This document shows positions 33,532 through 44,110 of a stretch of 64,000 bases of DNA, one piece after another. Position 1 is the first letter of the stretch; each line of letters begins with the position of its first letter. Under the pieces are notes generated by a model. That model was given only the letters and a program-made list of their open reading frames with translations. It did no database searches and was not told the DNA's origin. A program made the position numbers and the translations under genes. This DNA comes from Podocnemis expansa (lineage: Eukaryota > Chordata > Testudines > Podocnemididae): positions 11,198,791 through 11,262,790 of the forward strand of contig ML681981.1 of NCBI GenBank assembly GCA_007922195.1, given 5' to 3'.

Positions 33532-35047
33532 TTAGGGGGGAGCTGCCTCTGGGGCAGGGCCCACCACACCCCGGCCTTCGCCGAGGCCACCCCGGGTCCG
33601 GGGGCGCCGGCGGCGAGGGGCAGCAGGGCCCCGGAGTGCTGCAGCGGGTGGAGTCCCAGGCTGCGGGGTGAGGTTTCCCCCAGGCTGCCGCAGCATGCCG
33701 TGGATGCCCTCCAGGGCCATTGCCTGGTGCTCCAGAGCGGCCGCCTGGCGCTCCATAGCAGCAACTTGGCACTCCAGGGCTGCCACGAGGTGGTCGTCAG
33801 CCCCAGTGGCACGCTGCAGGTGTTGGACCAGGGCGTCCTGGCACTGGGCCTGCTCCGTGCGCCAGGCCCTGGCGGAGTCCTCTGCCTCCTGACCGAGCTC
33901 CAGGAGCACCGTGAGGACTTCAGTCCTGGTGGTGGGCCGGGCTCTCCTCCTCCAGCGTACGACCACTGGTGGGGGTGGGCTCCCGGGCGCTGGATGGCAG
34001 GTGGACAGATGAGCTGCAGGGGCAAAAGAGAGAACGGTTAGGTGTCAGCCTACTAGCCCTGGTGCGTGCAGCCTGTGAGCTGCAAACACCCCTGCCCTGA
34101 CAGCTAGCAGGATTTCGAGGCTGGGTGGGCACTGCACACTGCAATCAGGGGGTGCAGGGCCTTGAGGTCCATGGTAGGCAGTGAGCTGTTCCTGGGGGAG
34201 GTCCCCTGGGCCCATGTGACACGCATGGTGGCTGCAGGCTCCCTGCTCTGCATGCTGCCAGGTCTGCCTATTGCCACCCTGTGTTGATGGACCCCCCCTC
34301 CTGCTTGGGCATGGGACTGTCTCCCCATACCTCCCTGCATCACGCCTGCACAGAAGAGCAAGCGCTCCCTCTCCAGGGCCTGAGACCCACCATCCCAGGG
34401 CCGTGCCCCCACCCCAAGGACCCATGCCCTGTACTCTGGAGCCTCCCTGCCTTGTGGGGGGGGCACTTACCAACTGGGGCATGCGATGTCCCTTTGGAGT
34501 CTGCTCCCTTCTGCTCCTCTGCAGGCTCTGCTGGGCTGCAGCTCCTCCTCGGGGATCAACTCCGGGTTGGTGGGTGGCGCTGTACTCGGGCGGCTGCCCT
34601 CACCCACCTCCAGGGGCTCGTCACCTTCAGTGGGGGCCCCCCTCCGCCTCTGTGGTGCTGCTCTGTGGCTCCCAGGTGTCCTGCAGGTGCCTATGGGGGG
34701 GGGGGGGCACCGGGCTCAGCCCCCAGGAAGCGGTCCAGCTCCTGGAAATATGGGCAGCTGGTGGCAGCTGCTACCCCACGGAGTGCCTGGGCATCCTGTG
34801 CCTGGCAATAGTCCTGCCAAAGCCCCTTGATCTTTGAGCACACCTGCTTGGTCCTGCGCTCAAAGCCTTCCCCCGTCAGGGCCCGGGCGATGTCTGTGTA
34901 GACATCCACATTCTGGTGGCTGGCCCTGAACCAGTCGAGGATGTCCCCCTGTGCCCAGATCCAGAGGAGGGCACGGGTCTCCGTGGGGGACCACACGGAT
35001 CCCCTCTGCCGTCCCTGTGAAGGGGCTGCACGTGGTTCTGCTGCCAT
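33532..35047 (-). pseudogene. Harbinger Myb/SANT-like DNA-binding gene, decayed
   Basis: Exon 1 (35047-34471) starts at an ATG and has a Myb/SANT-like (trihelix) domain: WSPTETRALLWIWAQGDILD, then NVDVYTDIARALTGEGFE, TKQVCSKIKGLWQDYCQAQD. A canonical donor GTAAGT lies at 34470-34465 and a ctgcag acceptor at 34014. Exon 2 (34013-33532) encodes a coiled-coil-like stretch (VAALECQVAAMERQAAALEH) and ends in a basic, proline-rich tail. A run of 13 C (minus strand, 34695-34707) puts a stop in frame after GAPPPP, so the gene is probably dead. AATAAA on the minus strand lies at 33419-33414. Confidence 0.65.
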
Positions 35048-36349
35048 GGCCCACCTTCACAGGCTGGCAGCAGCAGAAGCCACGTGCTGGAGGAGCACTT
35101 CCTGGCCCAGGGCAACCTGGGAGGAAGGTCACCCTCCAAACCGCTTTCGAAACACCATTGTTTTGAAACAATGGGTTGTGTGGACTTTTTGTTTCGAAAT
35201 GGCCGTTTCGAAACAACGAATCGAAACGGCCGTTTCAAAACAACAGGTCCACATAATCCGTTGCTTTGAAACAACAGTGTTTCAAAACAACGGACTGAAA
35301 CGGCCGATTCGAAAGAACGGCCGTTTCGAAAGAACAGCCGTTTCGAGGGGTAGCTAGGTTTTACTTTTTCAAAACAACGATCATTATTTCGAAACGACGA
35401 GTCCCATCGTTTCGAAATAGTGATATGTCGTGTAGACCTGATTTCTTTTATTTCGAAATAACGAGTGTTATTTTGAAATAAGTGTCGTGTAGACAAGCCC
35501 ATACACGTTTACTTACTCCAAAATTACTAAGTTTAAAATTCATTGCACACTTTAATTTTACTGTAAAAAGAAGACAAATATTGATCCTACTAATGTCAGA
35601 TTCTAATAATTACTTAAGGTTACCATGAACATTAGCCCTATACAATACAAACTTAGCTGCTGCTTGATGTAGAAGACTGCAGGCTAGTGGTGAGTTTTTT
35701 AAAATCCTGACCCTGCTGCACTTCTCCCCACCATCCCGACCCCCTCCTGAACTCCTAGGATGGGACTGTTTTCCTAAATTGATTTGCTGATGTTCTTCCA
35801 GGAACCACAATTTTTCATTCAAGAGCCGCATGTGGCTCCTGAGCCACAGTTTGGCCATGCCTGACTTATGAAGTTCACACAACCTATGGACAGAGGTTCC
35901 TCTAATTTACAATAGGTCTTGCACAATTTAAGGTTGCTGGGCAACTAATGCTCTCTAGCCCTGGTAGCCAGCAGCTTTGTCTGCTGCACTGAGTTGTTCT
36001 TGTGCAAACTTAGTCTGAACATCATCTCTTTTTCCCAGCCACAGGAGATAAGATTAAAAATGTGCCAGCCACCCAGCTCTTCCTCCCAGACACTGTAAGT
36101 GGAATGGATCCCACCAATGAGCCCACAAAAATCCTGACCTAAATTGTGCTTGGTTCGGTACACATGCACAGTAGGAGACAGTTCCTCCCCTCAAAACAAT
36201 AAAGTCTAAACAGACACAGTAGAGAGGAAGTATAATTAGAATAAACAACTTGTCCTGTGGCAGAGCCAGTACTTGCATTCACATTATCTGAGTACCAGTT
36301 CAGCACCTTGACCAAAAGAGCATCCCTTTCATTAGGCCACCCTTAACAG

Positions 36350-36560
36350 CAGGAGTCTCAAACATGTGGCCTGCGGGCCGCATGCAGCCCCTAAAGCTAT
36401 TTCCTGCAACTCGCAATGACACTGTCATTACCGATATTTGCAATATTGTTGTATGAAAAGGTTTCAGTAGTGCAGCCCTCAGGCTAAAATACTAGTCCTC
36501 ATGTGACCCTGTCCAAGTCCTGATTGTGGCCCTCGTAGTGATTTGAGTTTGAGACCCCTG
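36350..36560. mobile_element. Short hAT element, same family (copy 2)
   Basis: The ends are CAGGAGTCTCAAAC and GTTTGAGACCCCTG; the interior is inverted relative to copies 1 and 3 (gcaatattgttgtatgaaaa). Flanks cttaacag and cctaagag match at 6 of 8. Confidence 0.75.
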
Positions 36561-37727
36561 CCTAAGAGCATGGAACTGCAAGGGTAGAGAACGTGTGCAT
36601 TTAGGACTGAAGACTAGTATGGGAGCTTGCAGGTACACATTTTAACACGAACTAAAGGACACTAGCCACATTGAACCAGAGCATGTCACATGTAAATATA
36701 ATAGAAAGCAAAGGGACCAATTTAGCCATCTAAAGCTTTTGTGGTACTTGCAAAAGCAAGTCATCTTAGAAAACTGTTAGCTGTTTTAAGGGTGAGATTA
36801 AAGAAAAGACAAATGGGGGCATTTGGTACCAAACTTATCATGGGGTTCAACTATGGGCATTCAGATGTGAGGAGGAGGACTAAGCTAGTCCCACATGCTC
36901 TGGTTTATCTTGATCATCTAAAAAAGTAATACACAATATTTATATGATTTCTGTTCTCTGTGTCACTTTATATACCTGAACAATTCTTCCAGTTTTGCAA
37001 TTTTTTTCCACTAGAAAATTTGGGATCAGAGAGAAAGTTGAAAATACAGCCACAGCATTTCATTCTGTTTGAGTTCATTTTTTTCTTGTTAATACTTACT
37101 TGAAAATTGTAATAAAAAGCTAAATAACCGGAACATAGCTGTAGTATTAGAAAAATCAGGAACTTAAAGATATATTTGGCTAACTAGGAGTAGGAGGAAA
37201 CTCTGCAGGCTACTTTGGGTGGAAGAAGGGTGGTGCTGCAGAACAAGTTTAGACTAGGTTGGAGATAAGAAATAAAGGAGACTGCCTGGCCTTGATTTAT
37301 GCTGAATGTGAAGCAAGTCACTTATTTCTCCAGCAAAACAACTAAATCCTCTTGTCCACTTCAAGCACTGGAGGACCTTAAAAGCAACAGAGCAAGCACA
37401 GTTTACTGCTCCATGCAGAAACAGATTCAGAAACCACCAAGGAGGTGTAAATGTCCTGCAAGCCTCACAGCACATTCCCAAGGGACTCCATCTGCCTGAT
37501 ATGTGGTGGGGGTAGAGGAGTTGGAAAATCGGAAAATGATGAGACTGAGCTGTAACCATGACTTCACCAGCCCAACTCCCTTTCACAGTGGATCACACAA
37601 GCAAAGGGAGCTACTATAGCAGCCCCCAAAGAGCGCCCTGGAGGAAGGATCTGACTCATCCTTGTGCACAGCCCATTGACTTGAGCAGAGAAGAGTGAAC
37701 AGGGTTTGCCTGCAGTGTACTTTGTAC

Positions 37728-37906
37728 CAGAGCCATAACTACGGCAGGGACAACAGGGCAAAGCTCCAAGTGGCGCGGAGTGGCTCAATGGAGCCGCTGT
37801 ATTAAAGGGCAGCCTTTGCAGTGACAGCTCCAAGCACTGCTAATGGCAAGGGGCACGTTCCAACTGGAACGCACCCCGGACAGCAAAAACTGGTGTTATG
37901 GCTCTG
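37728..37906 (+). mobile_element. Short hAT element with perfect 8-bp target duplication
   Basis: It starts CAGAGCCATAACTACGG and ends TGTTATGGCTCTG (inverted match). CTTTGTAC flanks it exactly at 37720-37727 and 37907-37914. It is the second copy of the family at 27026-27202. Confidence 0.9.
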
Positions 37907-39204
37907 CTTTGTACACAACTCTGTACAAGACTCTATTTAGAGTTTCCCCCTCATCGTAGTATTTCATCTCAAGACTTAGTTGGTTTTAAGTGAAAGTAGT
38001 GATCTTCTGAGCCCTGCAGACTGATGTCACCTACCCATTCACAGATCAGATAAAGAGGCTACAACTGTGCAAGTTTTCCCAACCCACTCTCATCTCTGAT
38101 CCTGGTGGTCCCTCTAGAGGTAACAAATTTCAGCCTCCAAATCTGGTTAGTCTGGCTTCTCTGCAGGAACTGCTAATTAATGCCAATTAGGAGGATGTAT
38201 TATATGATATGGACACATGTTGTGCAGAAACTGAATAGAGAGCCTCAACTTATTTACCATAAGCCATTGAACAAGCATCAAATAGTTACTGTCACCTGGT
38301 CATTACTGACTTAAGCCAAGTTTCAACATAAAAACAATCATACTGGGCTATGTAGCCCAGTACCCTGTCTTCTGACAGTGAACAATGCCATGTGCTTCCA
38401 AGAGACTGAGGTAATCATCAAGTGATCCACCCCCTGTCTCCCATTCCAAGCTTCTGGCAAACAGAAACTAGTGACACTTCAGAAGTTGGTTTTGCAACCA
38501 GTAATCAAGCAGCTACAAGCAAACAAAACCTAGCTCCATCACTTAGTCCCAAACCCTGCTCCCCCTGGCAGTTCAGTCCAAGAATTTTTATATATTTTCA
38601 AGAATATTAAAAAAAGAATAAAAATGGTTTTCTGTTCTCCATAACATCTATGTTTTTATTTTCAGGCACACGGGCAGAAAATTCGAGCTAGTTATGTTAA
38701 CTTTGTCATCTGGAAAAACAATTGACAATATCAATATTTACTGATTAGACCTTTTTCAAATCACCCTACTTAACTTGCTGTAGCTTTTACTACACAACCC
38801 AGCACAATGCCTGATTCTGCTAGAAACCCCAGCAGTGATTTCTAATGCACACTGCACCTTCCAGTCAAGTTTCTTACCCATGATCTGTCCACATCAACCT
38901 TTATAAAAAGGTGGTAAATGGGACACTATCCAATGCTTTTTATTTTTTTAATTTCTCTCTCTCTCTCTTATTGATTGGCAGTGTTTACTGACCATTGTAA
39001 CAACAAAAAATACATTTGGTTTCTGCTCAACGGCCTCACACTCAAGGCTTTGCAACTTCTTTCAGTAACCTGCTTCTCAATCTCTATAGTTCAGAAGTAG
39101 GATGGACTACACATTGAGACCTCAATTTTCCTTCCACTCAAGTCAAAGGTGAGGTTGTCCCCATTCAGTGGGGGCAGGACTAGGGCCTTAGATCTGGGAT
39201 AGTG

Positions 39205-39410
39205 AGAAAAAGCATAGGACTAGGAACCCAGAGTTCCTAAATTCTAATCCTTTCTCTGATGTCCACTCTGAGGCCTTTTGCAAGTCTCTTAACTTGCTGT
39301 CTCAGTTTTCCTATCTGCAAACTGGGGTTAATAGTCTGTCAAGATCTTGTTTTTAAAGACTAAGAGTGTTTTACTTGTGCTGACAGTTCTCAGCTATTAT
39401 AACATGAATA
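39205..39410 (+). repeat. MIR-type SINE relic
   Basis: The text gcataggactaggaacccag, ttttgcaagtctcttaactt, then ctcagttttcctatctgcaa and actggggttaata follows the MIR order closely, from near the 5' part into the core. Confidence 0.75.
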
Positions 39411-40709
39411 ATGGATATGCAGTCTTGTCTTGCTTTAATTTGCTTTGAAGAAAATCCATGATTAACTTGCCTTCAAAAACAAGCTTAACAAATTGTATAA
39501 AGTAACCTCAAAGTAGTATGCTGCTGCTAGCTTCCAAGTACTAAGAGATATGTAAAGCATGAAATACAGTTTCACCGCTGAGTGATAAGAGCACCAAGAA
39601 GACAGGTGATTAATGCATGTGCTAGAGAAATTAATACAAAATGAAATGACCTACAATACCCGGAAGGTCAGGACATTATTCAAAATGACACACTCAAAAC
39701 TCCCACAGACGTCAGTGGGAATTCTGCAGGCAGAACAATCAGGCATTTATTTAGTACAAAACAGCCGTAATGTCTTGCTTTTTAAAAAAATGTAGCTGGT
39801 TTTGCTTCTATCATTGTATATAGCTGCTTACTAGAGATTTATCTCTTGGTTTGTGTAGTTCTGATAACTGAGAGTCCCTTTGGAGATTTTTCTGTCTGGA
39901 TTTTTTAAAAATATATTTATTGAAAATGTCACACATACAATGGTGAGATTATTTTAAAGCTCTGAAATTTCTCCTAAGACTATTCCAGCATCACCTTTCA
40001 AATGCGTGGAAAATAGCAAAATGCTTGGACAGAAAATAACAACACAGATTGAGCCAAATCCTGAAGTCATTATTAAGGGACAGATTATGGTTCATGACCC
40101 TAGATCATGCACCAGGGCAGGAGCAGAGGGGCTTTTTTGGTGAGTGAATGCCTCTGGTCACGCAGTGGTGGGATGTGCAGCTTTATCCTCAGCCTCTCTT
40201 GGATACTGTGGTGAAGCCATTTCTAAGTTGGGGAAACTCTTTTAAGATGAAAACTGGGTGCACAACTGCAGATGCATTGAACAAGCCTCCAGAGATAGCA
40301 TGGAGTCTTAGCAGGTGGCCTTTCTCTCTCTGTCTCCTCCAAAATGTGTGAGAGGAGCTAGAGAACCCCTATTCATTCTGTGGGAGTAGAAATTCTTTTC
40401 CTGAACCTGCTCCCTTCCCAACAGAACAGTTTTGGAAAATTCAGCCAAAAACACTGGATGGGTTCCCCCAGGGTTGGATTTAAGAGCAGGTGATCTGCTT
40501 TGGAGTCAGGCTTGGGGAGCTCCAGAAGCAGGGTGCTGTTTTTCTTGTTAGCAACAAAAAGGAAAAAGAATGTTTGAAGTAAAATGTTTCAGGTATTCTG
40601 TATGTGGATTCATTTTTTCACTAACCTCCTAAAATATTCTGGACTCTTGTAGAATCTCATGGAACCCTCTAGACTTTCTGAGAACTACATTTCCTTGAAT
40701 CTCCTAGAC

Positions 40710-40919
40710 CAGGAGTCTCAAACTCAAATCACTATGAGGGCTGCATGAGGTCTTGTAGAGGGCCACATGAGGATTAGTATGGTAGCCCGAGGGCTGCAGC
40801 ACTGAAATCTTTCCATACAATGATATTGCAAATATCAGTAATGATCGTGCCATTGTGGGCTGCAGGAAATAGCTTTTGGGGCCACAGGCAGCCCATAGGC
40901 CATGTGTTTGAGACCCCTG
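40710..40919. mobile_element. Short hAT element, same family (copy 3)
   Basis: The ends are CAGGAGTCTCAAAC and GTTTGAGACCCCTG. Flanks TCCTAGAC (40702-40709) and TCCTAGAT (40920-40927) match at 7 of 8. Another inverted-repeat element begins immediately after the right flank. Confidence 0.85.
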
Positions 40920-40927
40920 TCCTAGAT

Positions 40928-41291
40928 TATGGATACACTGTCAATTTAGTTCGAAGTAAGGAGGCTTAATTCAAATTAAATTGGTCCCAGTCTACATTAG
41001 CCTTTCCTTAGTTCAAACCAAGAAATTCCTTAGTTGAAACTAAGGAACTCTTAGTTCAAACTAGTAAGTACCAATGCTTAGTTCAAACTAACCCCTTACT
41101 TTGAGCGTTAGTTTGAACTAAACACGATGTGGACTCAAACTAAACCTTAGTTTGAACTTAAGAAGTTTGAATTAAGGGCAGTTAGTTTGAACTAACGAAG
41201 TGCACTAGTCCACATTGTTAGTTCAAACTAATAAGTTCAAGGTTAGTTCAAACTAACAGGTTTGAACTAACTTTTGCTAGTGGCGACATAG
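40928..41291. mobile_element. Non-autonomous element made of TTAGTTCAAACTAA palindromes
   Basis: About ten direct and inverted copies of TTAGTTCAAACTAA-like units fill the segment. It starts tatggatacactgtcaattt and ends tggcgacatag, weakly inverted. It lies between TCCTAGAT (40920-40927) and TCCTAGAG (41292-41299). There is no coding content. The superfamily is uncertain. Confidence 0.65.
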
Positions 41292-41299
41292 TCCTAGAG

Positions 41300-42258
41300 T
41301 GTTGTCAGCCATGCCTGCCTTGCAGGTATCTAAGGAACAGGGTGTCATGTCACCAGTCAGTCAGTGAGATATAAGAATGAAGTGAAATCAAGTGAGAACT
41401 CAGCTGCAATCTTGTAAACCTTGCTTTATTGTGTAATTGTGAGAGTGCGTACGTTGGAGAAGGTGGGGTGAAATCAAAAGGAGAGACACCAAAATAAGAA
41501 TGGGCACGACATTTAGTCTAGAGTCAGCTTTGAGTTCTCCCATCACTTTGACCCATCCTCCTGCATTTTACTTTCAAGAGCGTTTTACTAGTCAAAACTA
41601 ATGGCAGATTTTAGGATTTGAGACATTAATAAGATTTTTCTAATAGGAAAATGCTAGTTAACATTTAGTTAATTTTAGTTACAGTAAGTTTTAGCTACAA
41701 AGTAGCATAATGCCTTGGTTCCTGAATCTATGCTGCATATTGCATCTTCCTGCATCTACGCTGTGTCTGTAAAACAAAATAAAGGACAGCTAATGTGTCC
41801 TTTCTTTGTTTTTTGCTGGTGGATAAAGATGGCCTGGGAGATTTTTTTTCAAAATAAAAAGTCTTCTGTTGTTTAGACCAGAAAATTGTACGTGAAACAG
41901 TAACATTATAAGAGCAAAGATAGTAGAGCATGTCTATTAAGAAAAGAAAAAAAATTTTGTTTAAAATTCTTTGGATTTTTGTTAAATACTTATTTAATTT
42001 AAGTGACTAATTAATATTTTGGATCAAGGAAACCTTAAGTGCTCTCACCCCTTCTATTAAGGTGTTTGAGAGTTACAATAGACATCCTTAATTCAGACTT
42101 CCCTGAGTTTTTTCAGCAAAATTCATCTCGTTCAAATTTGTGTGTTGGATTATTTCAGTTTAGTGGACTCTATTTTTTTCTATAGGATTAAACTAAGTTA
42201 AAGCAAGCATTTAGACACAAACTTTTTTAAAGTAAATCTGTTCAAATAATCAATGTTA
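41300..42258. other. AT-rich unassigned sequence
   Basis: No coding or repeat structure was recognised. Confidence 0.4.
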
Positions 42259-42266
42259 GCTCAACC

Positions 42267-42832
42267 CAGAGGCGTCACTGGCGCTGGGCACCCAGGGTAC
42301 GTGCCCCGAATCCCAGCGCCAGTGCCCCAGATCTCTGGCCCAATCAGGCTGGAGATCCGGGGTCCAGCTGCCAGTGGCCACAGCGGCCCCGTCCCCGGCC
42401 AGGGATCCGGGGCCTGGCCGACCGCGGCAGGGAGTCCAGGGCCCAGCCACGCACAGTGGTGGCAGCCCCATCCCCAGCCGGGGATCTGGGGCCTGGCTGC
42501 CTACGGCTGCGGCTTCGGCTGTGGCTGCGGCAGGGAGTCCAGGCCTGGCCGCCCATGGCAGTGACGGCCCCATCCCTGGCCGGGCATCTGGGGCCTGGCC
42601 ACCCACAGCCGTGGCAGGGAGTCCGGGCCCAGCCATCCGCACTGGCGGAAGCCTTGTCCCCAGCCAGGGATGCAAGACCCCGCCACCCGCGGCCGCTTCT
42701 GGCCCCGTCCCCAGCCGGGGAAGCAGGGCCTAGCCGGCCACGGCAGTGCAGCGGCTTCCGGCCCTGTCTGCGGCCAGGGGGCAGGGCCTGGGCCCGTGAC
42801 CCAGGTCCCTCCTGAGGCCAGCGACGCCTCTG
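42267..42832. mobile_element. GC-rich hAT element with perfect 8-bp target duplication and internal tandem repeats
   Basis: The ends are CAGAGGCGTCACTGGC and GCCAGCGACGCCTCTG. GCTCAACC flanks it exactly at 42259-42266 and 42833-42840. The interior is a degenerate tandem array of units of about 55-65 bp (ccccgtccccggccagggat, cggggcctggcc). It is strikingly GC- and CpG-rich inside AT-rich DNA. The exact duplication suggests a fairly young insertion. Confidence 0.85.
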
Positions 42833-43126
42833 GCTCAACCAGTGCAAGTCTGTATGTAGGCAAAGCCTAAAGAAGAAAATAATTGGTATTCCTAATACTT
42901 TACAGTAAAAAACTATTGAAAAAATAACTGAGTGGGGAAAAAAGGCTTTCAAAGTTTCTTTTTTGCTTCTTTATAATGGATAAAAGACACAAGCCCCATT
43001 TTTTCAGTTACCTATTCAGGTCACATTCAAACCATGCAAACATGGACAACAAAGCTTATCCTGTGTCTTTTTTATATATATAAGAATTTATAGGTGCCAG
43101 GTGAAAGGAACTGGACAGAAGTCCTA

Positions 43127-43484
43127 GGGTATGTCTACACTATGGGCTTAAGTTGACTTAAGGATGCTTAAGTCAACTTAAGCAAAGCCCTGGCCACATT
43201 TGGAGTTCATTAAGTCAACTTAAGGGCTTCCTTAAGTCGACTTAATAATTCCTGCCCTTAAAGTCAACTTTAAAGGTTAAGTCAACTTTATCAAGTTGAT
43301 TTAACACAATGTAGCCAACTTAATAAAAGTTGACTTAGTGCAGTGGGCCATTTAAGTTGACTTTATAAAGTCAACATAATGCAGTGTGGCCTCAGTAGGT
43401 CAACTAATAAGGTCTATTTAAAGTTGACTTTAAGTTGACCTTATTAAGTCGACTTAACTGAGCTTTGTAGTGTACACATAGCCC
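43127..43484. mobile_element. Non-autonomous element made of TTAAGTCGACTTAA palindromes
   Basis: The inverted ends are GGGTATGTCTACACTA (left) and GGGCTATGTGTACACTA (right, inverted), flanked by TA on both sides. The interior consists of repeated AAGTTGACTTAA and TTAAGTCAACTT units in both orientations. The termini resemble those of the Harbinger element at 31787, so it may be a Harbinger-derived MITE. Confidence 0.7.
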
Positions 43485-43549
43485 TAGAGACTCAAGCTCT
43501 ACGTTGATCTGAGAAATGGTTGCAGCATGTATAGCAGCAATGCATATTT

Positions 43550-44110
43550 CTAATTAGTACCCCAGCACCCTCTTTCAGTCCTATCAAAGGGAACACCTTT
43601 GGTAGCAGTTTCATTACCATTCAGTTTTTTGGCTTCTGATGAGATTGCCACCAAATGTGCTAATTCAAATAACAATGAATTTTGTGATGCAGACAACTGT
43701 TCACTGGGACTTAAATGCTGTGTCTGCTGGGGACTGAACTGATACTTAAATGATGCTGTTTCTAAGGTATTTGGCAGTAAGATTAATAAATCCTTCACTG
43801 GATGTTGTACAGATACTGTTCTAGCAAAGGAACCATAAACTTTCTCCTCCAACTGACATCTAAGTTCCACTGAAGCCAAACTTGGTCAGTAACTAGGATT
43901 TGGTTAGGAAAGATGGGTTATTGGTAGTACTAAATTAAATCTTGATGATATCCTCATGACACTTTTAAAAACAGGGCAGGCACTGACATATTAATATAGT
44001 CTTTGAATTCTGTGTTAACTTCACCTAACAGTGTGGCAGTTTTCCAGTCTTTTGGAAGTGGGTTGAAGTTACGCAACTCTTTCAGGGTGGGCAATGACAA
44101 ACATTCTCAT
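43550..44110 (-). pseudogene. Coding-like fragment of unknown origin
   Basis: The minus strand is open from 43879 to 43550 with codon use that looks coding (SVELRCQLEEKVYGSFARTV, HPVKDLLILLPNTLETASFK, SPSEQLSASQNSLLFELAHL). Upstream in another frame (about 44090-43970) it reads LRNFNPLPKDWKTATLLGEV. Frame changes between the pieces suggest a decayed gene or retrocopy. I do not recognise the protein. Confidence 0.35.

Larger units (their letters stand above)
31787..35500. mobile_element. PIF/Harbinger element with two decayed genes
   Basis: The termini are GGCTATGTCTACAC (31787) and GTGTAGACAAGCCC (ending 35500), flanked on both sides by ATA (31784-31786, 35501-35503). Subterminal regions are full of TTTCGAAATAA and GTTTCGAAACG palindromes. 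It encodes a Myb/SANT-like protein on the minus strand and a transposase remnant on the plus strand, the two-gene layout typical of this superfamily, here convergent. Confidence 0.75.
31702..35863. mobile_element. hAT element carrying a nested Harbinger element
   Basis: The termini are CAGGGGTGGCCAA (31702) and TTGGCCATGCCTG (ending 35863), flanked by ACTTATGG (31694-31701) and ACTTATGA (35864-35871), 7 of 8 matching. The hAT sequence itself is short (31702-31786 and 35501-35863); the right part includes caagagccgcatgtggctcc. Everything between is the Harbinger element, inserted later. Confidence 0.75.
35872..40701. other. Largely unassigned sequence
   Basis: Two short hAT elements and a MIR relic are listed separately. 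The text gtggcagagccagtacttgc..gtaccagttcagcaccttga at 36260-36315 resembles the tail of an old SINE. A (CT)n run lies at 38955-38968. No gene was recognised. Confidence 0.4.

Noticed and set aside
33200..34041. ORFs of 190-245 codons on both strands
   Set aside because: They are frame shadows of the Harbinger Myb-like gene remnant in GC-rich DNA, with proline-rich text and no domain.
31787..35500. Intact, active Harbinger element
   Set aside because: The transposase keeps only the region up to the first catalytic motif and is frameshifted, and the Myb-like gene is broken in a 13-C run.
42253..42952. ORFs up to 202 codons on both strands
   Set aside because: They are translations of a tandem GC-rich array in a hAT element.
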